From: Sulfuritalea sp.
Lineage (GTDB): Bacteria > Pseudomonadota > Gammaproteobacteria > Burkholderiales > Rhodocyclaceae
Length of the DNA stretch: 7,514 nucleotides
Assembly: GCA_026399445.1 (NCBI GenBank)
Contig: JAPLRA010000122.1
Span: forward strand, 3,365 to 10,878
Direction: 5' to 3'
The translations under genes and the position numbers were made by a program. Below the pieces are notes generated by a model. It ran no database searches. It was not told the origin of the DNA and was given only the letters and a program-made list of their open reading frames with translations. How positions within the stretch are numbered: position 1 is the stretch's first letter; the number at the start of each line of letters is the position of its first letter. Positions 1-5,140 of this stretch are shown here, piece by piece.

Positions 1-340
1 CGTGTTCCCTTTCACCCTCGGCTTCCGCGGCGGCAAGGGGGTCGCCACGGCGCTGGGCGTGCTGCTGGGATTCTCCGGCGCACTGGCGGGTCTCACCGCC
101 GGCCTCTGGCTGACGGTCGTCGTTTTCACGCGCTATTCTTCGCTGGCGGCACTGGCCGCCGCAGCCGCAGCGCCTGCACTGGCCTGGTGGCTGCTGGGGA
201 ACATCGAAGTCACTGTGACGGTCGCGTTCATGTGCGCCGTGCTGATCTACCGACACAAGAGCAACATCCGCAAACTGCTCGCCGGCAGCGAAGGCCGTAT
301 CGGCGGACGGAAAAGAGACCGGGATCCGTCCCCCTTATAA
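1..340 (+). CDS. plsY: Glycerol-3-phosphate acyltransferase PlsY, 3' part
   Basis: PlsY is an integral inner-membrane enzyme that moves an acyl group from acyl-phosphate to glycerol-3-phosphate, giving lysophosphatidic acid, the first step of phospholipid synthesis. Only the last 112 codons are here; the gene is cut by the left edge, and the GTG at 2 is an internal Val. Seen: the glycine-rich family motif GFRGGKGVATALG (residues 7-19 of the fragment), three hydrophobic stretches at about 17-43, 47-65 and 67-83, and the C-terminal family motif RHKSNIRKLLAGSE with the conserved His, Asn, Gly and Glu. The first motif, in the missing N-terminal half, cannot be checked. A basic tail of about 10 residues follows. 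The stop lies inside a TATAAT box that may serve the next gene. The identification is firm because the motif pair is specific to PlsY. Confidence 0.95.
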   Translation, partial: VFPFTLGFRGGKGVATALGVLLGFSGALAGLTAGLWLTVVVFTRYSSLAALAAAAAAPALAWWLLGNIEVTVTVAFMCAVLIYRHKSNIRKLLAGSEGRIGGRKRDRDPSPL

Positions 341-341
341 T
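313..341 (+). promoter_or_regulatory. Candidate sigma-70 promoter for the cyclic-nucleotide-binding gene
   Basis: A perfect TATAAT box at 336-341 overlaps the plsY stop codon. A weak -35 (AAGAGA, 313-318, 3 of 6 matches) lies 17 nt upstream. Transcription would start near 348, giving a leader of about 30 nt before the ATG at 379. The gene could equally be read through from plsY. The weak -35 limits confidence. Confidence 0.35.
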
Positions 342-378
342 CGGTTTTCGCTGCACGCACTGCTCAGGAAACACTGCC

Positions 379-1287
379 ATGGATGACTTGGACTTTTCAG
401 GCAAACCCGCCAGCGCACCGGCCCCCAAGCCCGTCGCCAAGCCGAAGCCGCCCAGCGAACCGGCCTCGCTGTACGAACCCAGACTGGCCCTCGAGTTCTT
501 CAAGATCGCCGGAACGCTGGAACAGTTCCCGGCCGGCAAGCAGATTTTTGCCGAAAACGAGAAAGCCGGCGGCTTGTTCTCCAAGGGCGCCCGCATCTAT
601 CTGCTGCTTGACGGCGACGTCACGCTGACGCTCAAGGGCAAACCGGTCGAACTGGTCCTGCCCGGCGAGATATTCGGCGAGATGGCGGCCATCGCAGACG
701 CCCCGCGCAGCGCAACTGCAACGGCACGCAAGGCGTGCCGGGTGCTGTCGATAGATGAAAAGGCTTTCCTGCAGTCGCTGCAGCAAATGCCCGAGTTCGC
801 CCTGATGCTGATGACCGTCATGGCGCAACGTTTGCGGCGCAGCGTCACCAAGCTTGCCGAAACCAAGAAGACGCCGGGTGCGGCACCGGTTCAGAAGAAT
901 TCGCTGGACAGGAAAATGCTGACGGAACTGCAGCATGAACTTGGCAATCCTTTGCCGACCGAGGCCCAGGCCGGCCAGAACGTCGTCACCAAGGGCGCGG
1001 TGGGCGCTTGCATGTTTGTCGTGACCAAGGGCCGCATCGCCATATCGGTCGATGGAACGGTCATCGAACATGTGGAGCCCGGCGGCGTTTTCGGCGAGAT
1101 GGCCTTGGTCGAGCGCGCCGGTCGTGCCGCCACCGCGACGGCGGAAACCGAGAGCGCCTGGTTCCTGATCGCCCGCAACGAGTTTCTGGCAATGGTGAAG
1201 GCCAAACCAACCTTCGGTATCGCGCTCTTGCGTTCGATGGCAGGGCGCGTGCAGCACGTCGGCAAACTGCTGCGCGAAGGCGCTTAG
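379..1287 (+). CDS. Protein with two tandem cyclic-nucleotide-binding domains, no output domain
   Basis: A 302-residue cytoplasmic protein with no signal peptide or membrane segment. The start at 379 is chosen because AGGAA (366-370) lies 8 nt upstream; longer in-frame starts lie inside plsY. Residues 9-30 form a Pro/Ala/Lys-rich low-complexity stretch. Two cyclic-nucleotide-binding (cNMP) domains follow, at about 36-155 and 185-295. Each has a phosphate-binding cassette: FGEMAAIADAPRSATATA (99-116, with Arg110-Ser111 as in CRP) and FGEMALVERAGRAATATA (238-255, with Arg249-Ala250 as in PKA regulatory subunits). In the family the Glu and Arg contact the ribose and cyclic phosphate, so both sites look competent. 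There is no helix-turn-helix, kinase, cyclase or transport domain after either module, so it is not a CRP/FNR-type transcription factor. The overall plan recalls a PKA regulatory subunit. The ligand (cAMP, cGMP or other) and the partner are unknown. Confidence 0.9.
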   Translation: MDDLDFSGKPASAPAPKPVAKPKPPSEPASLYEPRLALEFFKIAGTLEQFPAGKQIFAENEKAGGLFSKGARIYLLLDGDVTLTLKGKPVELVLPGEIFGEMAAIADAPRSATATARKACRVLSIDEKAFLQSLQQMPEFALMLMTVMAQRLRRSVTKLAETKKTPGAAPVQKNSLDRKMLTELQHELGNPLPTEAQAGQNVVTKGAVGACMFVVTKGRIAISVDGTVIEHVEPGGVFGEMALVERAGRAATATAETESAWFLIARNEFLAMVKAKPTFGIALLRSMAGRVQHVGKLLREGA

Positions 1288-1297
1288 AGTGAAATAA

Positions 1298-1457
1298 CTC
1301 GCTCGGAGCGACTGCTAGTAGTTGAGCGAAGCGAGCTAACCAGAAGCCTCCCCGCGAGGGGGCGAGGCGGGAATTCGCGACGCAAGCGTCGCGCCGCCGC
1401 AGCCGGCTGGCTGTGCAAAGCCAGCCGTGGGCCGCGTAGCGGATGGGAGGGGCGGGC
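1298..1457. repeat. Hairpin-rich intergenic element between convergent genes
   Basis: The 229 bp between the two convergent genes hold a run of short inverted repeats. They are CGCT/AGCG (1300-1310), CCCC with a GCGA loop and GGGG (1350-1361), an 8-bp perfect stem CGCGACGC/GCGTCGCG (1376-1393), an 8-bp perfect stem GGCTGGCT/AGCCAGCC with a 6-nt loop (1405-1426), and CCGC/GCGG (1432-1442). CTCGCT at 1298-1303 can also pair with AGCGAG at 1330-1335. No T tract follows any stem, so none is a standard intrinsic terminator, although the array may still block or stabilise the convergent transcripts. The density of stems suggests a REP-like dispersed element. That is inference, because only one copy is visible here. 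A minus-strand open frame across it has repeat-like Arg/Pro composition and is not believed. Confidence 0.55.
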
Positions 1458-1516
1458 CTTAAATTCGCCTTTCGCGTGTTTCAATCTTCTGCGAAGGGAG
1501 CTCGGTGCCATTAGCG

Positions 1517-2545
1517 TTAGGACAGCTGGTCCAGCGGCCAGCGCGGCCGCACCGCGAAAGCGCCGCGAGCGGAGACCGGCACCTCTCCCTGTAGCAGGCG
1601 CTGGCTGCCTGCGAAGGCGATCATCGCGCCGTTATCGGTGCACAACTCCAGCTCGGGATAGAACACCCGGCCACCGATTTTCGCCATCGCTTCGTCCAGC
1701 CGCTGGCGCAAACGCCGGTTGGCGCCGACGCCGCCGGCCACCACCAGCGATGAAAGTCGGTGCTGGCGACACGCCGCCACGGACTTGGCCGCCAGCACTT
1801 CGGTCACCGCTTCCTGGAATTCTGCCGCCAGATCGGCCTTGTCGGCCTCAGTCATTTCCTTTGCGCGCGCGGCGGTCAGCACCGCCGTTTTCAGCCCGGA
1901 AAAACTGAAGGACAAGTCGCCGCTGTTGATCATCGGCCGCGGCAGTTTGAAGCGGCCTGCTTTTGGGTAAATGGTTCCTTGCTCCGCCAGTTGCGCCAGC
2001 GCCGGGCCGCCGGGATAGCCCAGCCCGAGCAGCTTGGCCGTCTTGTCGAAAGCCTCGCCCGCTGCATCGTCGAGCGACTCGCCGAGCAGTTGGTAATCGC
2101 CAACGCGTGCCACGCGCATTAGTTGCGTATGCCCGCCGGACACCAGCAAAGCGATGAAAGGGAAGGTCGGCGCATCGTCGGCCAGCAGCGGCGACAGCAG
2201 ATGGCCTTCGAGGTGATGCACCGGCAGTGCCGGCACGTCGAGCGCCATCGCCAGCGCCTCGGCAAAGCTCGCGCCGACCAGCAGGGCGCCCGCCAGCCCC
2301 GGACCCGCCGTGTAGGCAATCGCATCGATGTCGTGCCGCGTGCATGCGGCCTCGGCCAGCACACGCTCCAGCAGCGGAATCAGGCGCCGGATGTGATCGC
2401 GCGAGGCCAACTCCGGCACGACGCCGCCATAGGCCTCATGCATCGCCACCTGGGTATGCACCGCATGGCCCAGCAGCCCGCGCTCGGTGTCGTAGAGTGC
2501 GACACCGGTTTCGTCGCAGGAAGATTCGATGCCGAGGACTTTCAT
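1517..2545 (-). CDS. tsaD: tRNA N6-threonylcarbamoyladenosine synthase subunit TsaD
   Basis: TsaD (Kae1/YgjD/Gcp family) transfers the threonylcarbamoyl group from threonylcarbamoyl-AMP to A37 of ANN-decoding tRNAs, working with TsaB, TsaC and TsaE in the cytoplasm. It is 342 residues long, the normal size. Seen: the N-terminal ASKHA-fold strand and loop MKVLGIESSCDETGVALYD, the metal-binding pair His111 and His115 in HHLEGH, SGGHTQ at 136-141, GEAFDKTAKLLGLGYPGGP at 163-181, GGVGANRRLR at 271-280 and the third metal ligand Asp304 in CTDNGAMIA. No key residue is missing. The start at 2545 is preferred because family members begin directly with this strand; an in-frame ATG three codons upstream (2554) is possible. 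Neither has a clear ribosome-binding site. The gene is divergent from the two-gene unit at 2679 and convergent with the cyclic-nucleotide-binding gene. Confidence 0.97.
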   Translation of the reverse strand: MKVLGIESSCDETGVALYDTERGLLGHAVHTQVAMHEAYGGVVPELASRDHIRRLIPLLERVLAEAACTRHDIDAIAYTAGPGLAGALLVGASFAEALAMALDVPALPVHHLEGHLLSPLLADDAPTFPFIALLVSGGHTQLMRVARVGDYQLLGESLDDAAGEAFDKTAKLLGLGYPGGPALAQLAEQGTIYPKAGRFKLPRPMINSGDLSFSFSGLKTAVLTAARAKEMTEADKADLAAEFQEAVTEVLAAKSVAACRQHRLSSLVVAGGVGANRRLRQRLDEAMAKIGGRVFYPELELCTDNGAMIAFAGSQRLLQGEVPVSARGAFAVRPRWPLDQLS

Positions 2546-2565
2546 CGGCGGCATTCTACCGGCTG

Positions 2566-2573
2566 ACTATAAT
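2566..2573. promoter_or_regulatory. Candidate -10 box in the divergent tsaD / receiver-like gene spacer
   Basis: ACTATAAT reads TATAAT on the plus strand (2568-2573), pointing to the gene at 2679. On the minus strand it reads TATAGT (2566-2571), pointing to tsaD about 20 nt away. No convincing -35 box lies at 16-18 nt on either strand, so the assignment rests on the -10 alone and on both flanking genes needing a promoter in this 133-bp spacer. Confidence 0.35.
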
Positions 2574-2617
2574 CACCCGGCACCGCTCCGCCTGAAGTCG
2601 GCGCCAGCTCGCTTTGC

Positions 2618-2648
2618 TTACCTGGAACGCCGCTTCGCGGGCAGGTAA
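2618..2648. repeat. Inverted repeat / stem-loop upstream of the receiver-like gene
   Basis: TTACCTG (2618-2624) and CAGGTAA (2642-2648) are perfect inverse complements. They enclose an inner stem CCGC/GCGG with a TTC loop (2630-2640). The hairpin starts 45 nt downstream of the plus-strand -10 box and ends 30 nt before the ATG at 2679. It could be a leader RNA structure or a protein-binding site. No T tract follows, so it is not an intrinsic terminator. Confidence 0.45.
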
Positions 2649-2678
2649 CGGCGATCCGAACCCGCATCGAAGAAAGAA

Positions 2679-2996
2679 ATGAAGATTCTGCTTCTTTGTC
2701 ATGACCTGACCACACTGCTGCGTCTCGATTCAACCTGGACCGCGGCCGGCGCCACAGTGCTGAAGCGGACAAGCGGCGAGAAGCCCGACTGCATCGTCAT
2801 CGATCTCGGCCGGCGCGACGCGCTTGCTGAAGTTGTGCGACTCAGGGCGCTGCATCCGAACGTCGATATCATCACCTGCGCCGCGACCTTCGATGGCGAC
2901 GCCGTCGAAGCCGCGAAGGCGGCCGGCGCGACCGACTTTGCCGCGCGCAGCTTTGTCGATCAGCGGGTCGCCCGTCGCCTGAAGCTCGCGGGCTGA
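2679..2996 (+). CDS. Small degenerate receiver-like protein
   Basis: A 105-residue cytoplasmic protein that I cannot name. Its layout resembles a single response-regulator receiver (CheY-like) domain. It has a hydrophobic first strand KILLLCHDL, a central strand PDCIVIDLG whose Asp42 sits where the phosphorylated Asp normally lies, a strand VDIITCAAT, and an end GATDFAARSFVDQRVARRL resembling the usual GA-x-D-(Y/F)-(L/I)-x-K-P-F region. It is degenerate: only one acidic residue (Asp9) follows the first strand, the conserved Lys is replaced by Arg90 (RSF in place of KPF), and the segment before the Asp is about 10 residues shorter than usual. Normal phosphotransfer is therefore doubtful. The ATG has only a weak GAAG-type ribosome-binding site. 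The stop lies 5 nt before the next gene, implying co-transcription and possibly translational coupling. An alternative is an unrelated small Rossmann-like protein. Confidence 0.8.
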   Translation: MKILLLCHDLTTLLRLDSTWTAAGATVLKRTSGEKPDCIVIDLGRRDALAEVVRLRALHPNVDIITCAATFDGDAVEAAKAAGATDFAARSFVDQRVARRLKLAG

Positions 2997-3001
2997 AGCT
3001 C

Positions 3002-4078
3002 ATGCACCTGTTGGTCGACATTTCCGCCCACGGACTGGGCCATCTGGCGCAGACCGCGCCGGTACTGAATGCACTTCGCCCACTGGCACCCACGCTGCGG
3101 CTGACGGTGCGTAGCGCGCTGCCCCGCGAGCGGCTGCAACGTCGCATCGCCGTCGATTTCGAGCACGTCGAGGAAGCGCGCGATTTCGGCTTCGTCATGC
3201 ACAACGCGGTGGATATCGATTTCGCCGCCAGCGCGCTGCGCTATCGCGAGTTCCATGCCCACTGGGCGCAGCGCGTTGCGGCCGAGGCGGACTGGCTGCG
3301 GCAACACCGAATCGATGCAGTATTGAGCAATGTCGCCTACCTGCCGCTGGCCGCGGCCGCCGAGGCCGGCATCCCTGCCGCCGGCCTGTGCTCGCTGAAC
3401 TGGGCAGATTTGTTCGATCACTATTTCGGCGCCGAACCGTGGGCGACGGAAATCCACGCCCGGATGCTCGCCGCCTACAACGCGGCCACGGGCTTCCTGC
3501 GTGTCACGCCAGGACTACCGATGGCGAACCTGCGGCGACGCCATGACCTCGCGCCGATTGCGCGGATCGGCCAGCGCGATCGCGCACATTTGTCGCGGCT
3601 GCTCGGGCTCGACGAGAGTAAGCGCTTGGTTCTGCTGGCCATGGGTGGCATGGAGTTCCGGCTGCCGGTGCAGGACTGGCCGCAATTGCCCGGCTTGATC
3701 TGGCTGGTGCCCGCCGAATGGAAGCTGGAGCGCGAGGACATCCGGATCTTCGACGTCGCCGACCTCGATTTCAGCGACCTGCTCGCCAGCGTCGACGCGG
3801 TAGTCACCAAGCCGGGCTACGGCACCTTCGTCGAGGCGGCCTGCAGCGGCATCCCGATCCTGTACCTGCAACGCGACGACTGGCCGGAAACCCGCCACTT
3901 CGCGACGTGGCTCGCCCGGCATGGCCGCGCCGGGATGCTGACGCGGGAACGGCTCCTGGCCGGCGACTTCATCGACGTGCTGGAGGACCTCTGGCAGGCG
4001 CCGGCACCCGAAGTGCCGCAGGCCAACGGCGCCGACGAAGCGGCACGGTGGCTGGTGCAGGAGATCGGGTTGGCCTGA
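3002..4078 (+). CDS. Putative GT-B-fold (MurG/GT28-like) glycosyltransferase
   Basis: A 358-residue protein with no signal peptide or clear membrane segment. The N-terminal half opens with MHLLVDISAHGLGHLAQTAP, a strand followed by a Gly-rich G-x-GH loop (residues 11-14) as in GT-B enzymes of the MurG type. It also has a second Rossmann-like stretch, IDAVLSNVAYLPLAAAAEAGIP (104-125), split here only by description. The C-terminal half contains LVLLAMGG (209-216) and the donor-nucleotide region DLLASVDAVVTKPGYGTFVEA (259-279), followed by GIPILYL and RDDWPE (283-296). That KPGYGT...EA...G.P.LY..R....E pattern is shared with MurG-like transferases and with the glycosyltransferase-like N-terminal part of plant L-arabinokinases. 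This supports a nucleotide-sugar-dependent enzyme, but the donor and acceptor cannot be told from sequence. The start is 5 nt after the preceding stop with no strong ribosome-binding site, suggesting coupling to the receiver-like gene. The next gene, rpsU, has its own promoter. Confidence 0.85.
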   Translation: MHLLVDISAHGLGHLAQTAPVLNALRPLAPTLRLTVRSALPRERLQRRIAVDFEHVEEARDFGFVMHNAVDIDFAASALRYREFHAHWAQRVAAEADWLRQHRIDAVLSNVAYLPLAAAAEAGIPAAGLCSLNWADLFDHYFGAEPWATEIHARMLAAYNAATGFLRVTPGLPMANLRRRHDLAPIARIGQRDRAHLSRLLGLDESKRLVLLAMGGMEFRLPVQDWPQLPGLIWLVPAEWKLEREDIRIFDVADLDFSDLLASVDAVVTKPGYGTFVEAACSGIPILYLQRDDWPETRHFATWLARHGRAGMLTRERLLAGDFIDVLEDLWQAPAPEVPQANGADEAARWLVQEIGLA

Positions 4079-4094
4079 CCGGTCCCCAAGACAA

Positions 4095-4122
4095 TTGACA
4101 TCAATGGCAAAGCGTTTAGAAT
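4095..4122 (+). promoter_or_regulatory. Strong sigma-70 promoter of rpsU
   Basis: A perfect TTGACA (-35, 4095-4100), a 16-nt spacer and TAGAAT (-10, 4117-4122, 5 of 6 matches). Transcription should start near 4129, leaving a leader of about 27 nt. It begins 16 nt after the preceding stop codon. It is the best promoter in the window and probably drives the whole rpsU-yqeY-dnaG cluster. Confidence 0.8.
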
Positions 4123-4155
4123 GCGCGCCTTTCCCGCCTCTTCAGGATAATTGCA

Positions 4156-4368
4156 ATGCCGGGTATTCGCCTCAAGGAAAACGAGCCGTTTGAAGTCGCG
4201 ATCCGTCGCTTCAAGCGCGCCATCGAGAAGACTGGCCTCCTCACCGAACTGCGCGCACGCGAGTTCTACGAGAAGCCCACGACCGAGCGCAAGCGCAAGG
4301 CCGCCGCCGCTGTCAAGCGCCATCACAAGCGCATTCGCAGCCAGCTTCTGCCGCCAAAGATGTATTAA
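4156..4368 (+). CDS. rpsU: 30S ribosomal protein S21
   Basis: Small basic protein of the 30S subunit, lying near the anti-Shine-Dalgarno end of 16S rRNA and needed for efficient initiation on natural mRNAs. It is 70 residues, against 71 in E. coli, and collinear with it: ENEPFEVAIRRFKRAIEK at 9-26, then REFYEKPTTERKRKA, then the Lys/Arg-rich tail VKRHHKR. AGGA at 4144-4147 lies 8 nt before the ATG and fixes the start. It is the first gene of the classical macromolecular-synthesis operon. A promoter sits just upstream and a terminator just downstream, as expected for a gene needed in far greater amount than dnaG. Confidence 0.98.
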   Translation: MPGIRLKENEPFEVAIRRFKRAIEKTGLLTELRAREFYEKPTTERKRKAAAAVKRHHKRIRSQLLPPKMY

Positions 4369-4426
4369 GCCAGCCTTGGTTCGGCTGTTGCCAGCGAACC
4401 TTGGTTGTACCGCTTGATCAGGGATC

Positions 4427-4451
4427 CCGCCGAAAGGCGGTAAAAACCGCC
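4427..4451 (+). promoter_or_regulatory. Possible alternative (antiterminator-type) hairpins before the rpsU terminator
   Basis: Four complementary segments follow one another. CCGCC (4427-4431) pairs with GGCGG (4436-4440) over a GAAA tetraloop. GGCGGT (4436-4441) can instead pair with ACCGCC (4446-4451) over AAAA. That ACCGCC is also the left arm of the terminator. Pairing 1-2 allows the terminator to form, and pairing 2-3 would exclude it. The geometry is that of an attenuator. No leader peptide or ligand domain is evident, so a regulated switch is only inferred. Confidence 0.4.
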
Positions 4452-4465
4452 TCCCGGCGGTTTTT
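4442..4465 (+). terminator. Intrinsic terminator / attenuator between rpsU and yqeY
   Basis: A perfect 10-bp stem, AAAAACCGCC (4442-4451) and GGCGGTTTTT (4456-4465), with a TCCC loop; the right arm ends in five T. It begins 73 nt after the rpsU stop and ends 30 nt before the yqeY ATG. No clear promoter lies between it and yqeY, so it should terminate only partly. E. coli is known to have a partial terminator between rpsU and dnaG, and this fits the same role. Confidence 0.88.
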
Positions 4466-4495
4466 GTGCTTCTTGCTTCTGCAAAGGATGATTCG

Positions 4496-5140
4496 ATGAG
4501 CCTCGAAACACGTATCGACGACGACTGGAAATCCGCCATGAAGGCCGGCGAGCGTGCCAAAAAGGATGCGCTGAGCCTGCTGCGCGCCGCCATCAAGCAG
4601 AAGCGCGTCGATGAAAAGCTGGAGATCAACGATGCGGCGGTGATTGCCGTGATCGAGAAAATGCTCAAGCAGCGCAAGGATTCGATCACCCAGTACGAAG
4701 CCGCCAAGCGCCAGGATCTGGCCGATATCGAAAAATTCGAATCTTCCGTGCTCGCTGGCTACATGCCGCAGGGTCTGAGCGTCGCCGAGGTCGAAGCGAT
4801 CGTCGCCGCTGCCATCGCCGAGTCGGGCGCCAAGGCCCCCGCCGACATGGGCAAGGTGATCGCGCTGGTCAAACCCCAGGTCGCCGGCCGCGCCGACATG
4901 GGCGAAGTTTCGAAGCTGGTCAAGGCAAAATTGGCCGGCGCTTCGTCCAGGAACTGCTTGCCCGCGTCGACATCGTCGACGTGGTCGAACGCTACGTGCC
5001 GCTGCGCAAGTCGGGCGCCAACTACAGCGCCTGCTGTCCGTTCCACTCGGAAAAATCCCCCTCCTTCACCGTCAGCCCGTCCAAGCAGTTCTATCACTGC
5101 TTCGGCTGCGGCGCGCATGGCAGCGCCATCGGCTTCCTGA
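4496..5140 (+). CDS. yqeY: GatB/YqeY domain protein with out-of-frame C-terminal extension
   Basis: YqeY proteins are small helical proteins related to the tail domain of the GatB subunit of tRNA-dependent amidotransferase. Their role is not settled, though a tRNA link is assumed, and they often sit between rpsU and dnaG. The ATG at 4496 is preceded by AAGGA (4484-4488) at 7 nt. Residues 1-148 are a full-length YqeY: MSLETRIDDDWKSAMKAGER at the start, then LLRAAIKQKRVDE, YMPQGLS and GRADMGEVSKLVKAKLAG, where the family normally ends. No stop follows. The frame runs 66 more codons to TGA at 5138, in the +2 frame relative to dnaG. This tail is rich in Ser, Pro, Ala, Thr and Arg, typical of out-of-frame reading of GC-rich DNA, and is probably not a real domain. 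The true gene most likely ended near 4939 before its stop was lost. Confidence 0.85.
   Translation: MSLETRIDDDWKSAMKAGERAKKDALSLLRAAIKQKRVDEKLEINDAAVIAVIEKMLKQRKDSITQYEAAKRQDLADIEKFESSVLAGYMPQGLSVAEVEAIVAAAIAESGAKAPADMGKVIALVKPQVAGRADMGEVSKLVKAKLAGASSRNCLPASTSSTWSNATCRCASRAPTTAPAVRSTRKNPPPSPSARPSSSITASAAARMAAPSAS
4937..4980 (+). other. Abnormal yqeY/dnaG junction: yqeY stop and dnaG start missing
   Basis: YqeY coding runs intact to GGC (4937-4939). From TTC at 4942 the dnaG frame reads FVQELLARVDIVD, the expected DnaG N-terminus, which continues into the GTG at 4981. Between them are two bases where a stop codon, a short spacer, a ribosome-binding site, an ATG and about five codons would be expected. 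Upstream of 4981 the dnaG frame stays open into yqeY but contains no ATG or GTG. The reading frames differ by one base from an in-frame fusion. Confidence 0.85.

Noticed and set aside
187..378. N-terminal extension of the cyclic-nucleotide-binding gene into plsY
   Set aside because: The extension overlaps plsY in another frame and has out-of-frame composition; the ATG at 379 has a good ribosome-binding site.
397..1257. Minus-strand open frame opposite the cyclic-nucleotide-binding gene
   Set aside because: The composition is antisense-like (Gln, His, Arg and Gly rich) with no known motif; the plus strand encodes two clear domains.
1346..1442. CRISPR array or attachment site in the hairpin region
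   Set aside because: The stems differ from one another in sequence and spacing, there are no equal repeats and spacers, and there is no tRNA or integrase nearby.
1284..1511. 75-codon minus-strand open frame between the convergent genes
   Set aside because: It lies entirely on the hairpin array; its Arg/Pro/Leu-rich product looks like translated repeat DNA, and no ribosome-binding site is evident.
4374..4406. Direct repeat CCTTGGTT (4374-4381 and 4399-4406) after rpsU as an att-like site
   Set aside because: Only 8 nt long, 25 nt apart, with no mobile-element gene nearby; probably chance or part of local RNA folding.
4921..4945. Programmed -1 frameshift joining YqeY to DnaG
   Set aside because: No X-XXY-YYZ slippery heptamer is in phase; GCA-AAA-TTG allows only one of the two tRNAs to re-pair. 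A deletion or sequence error explains the data better.
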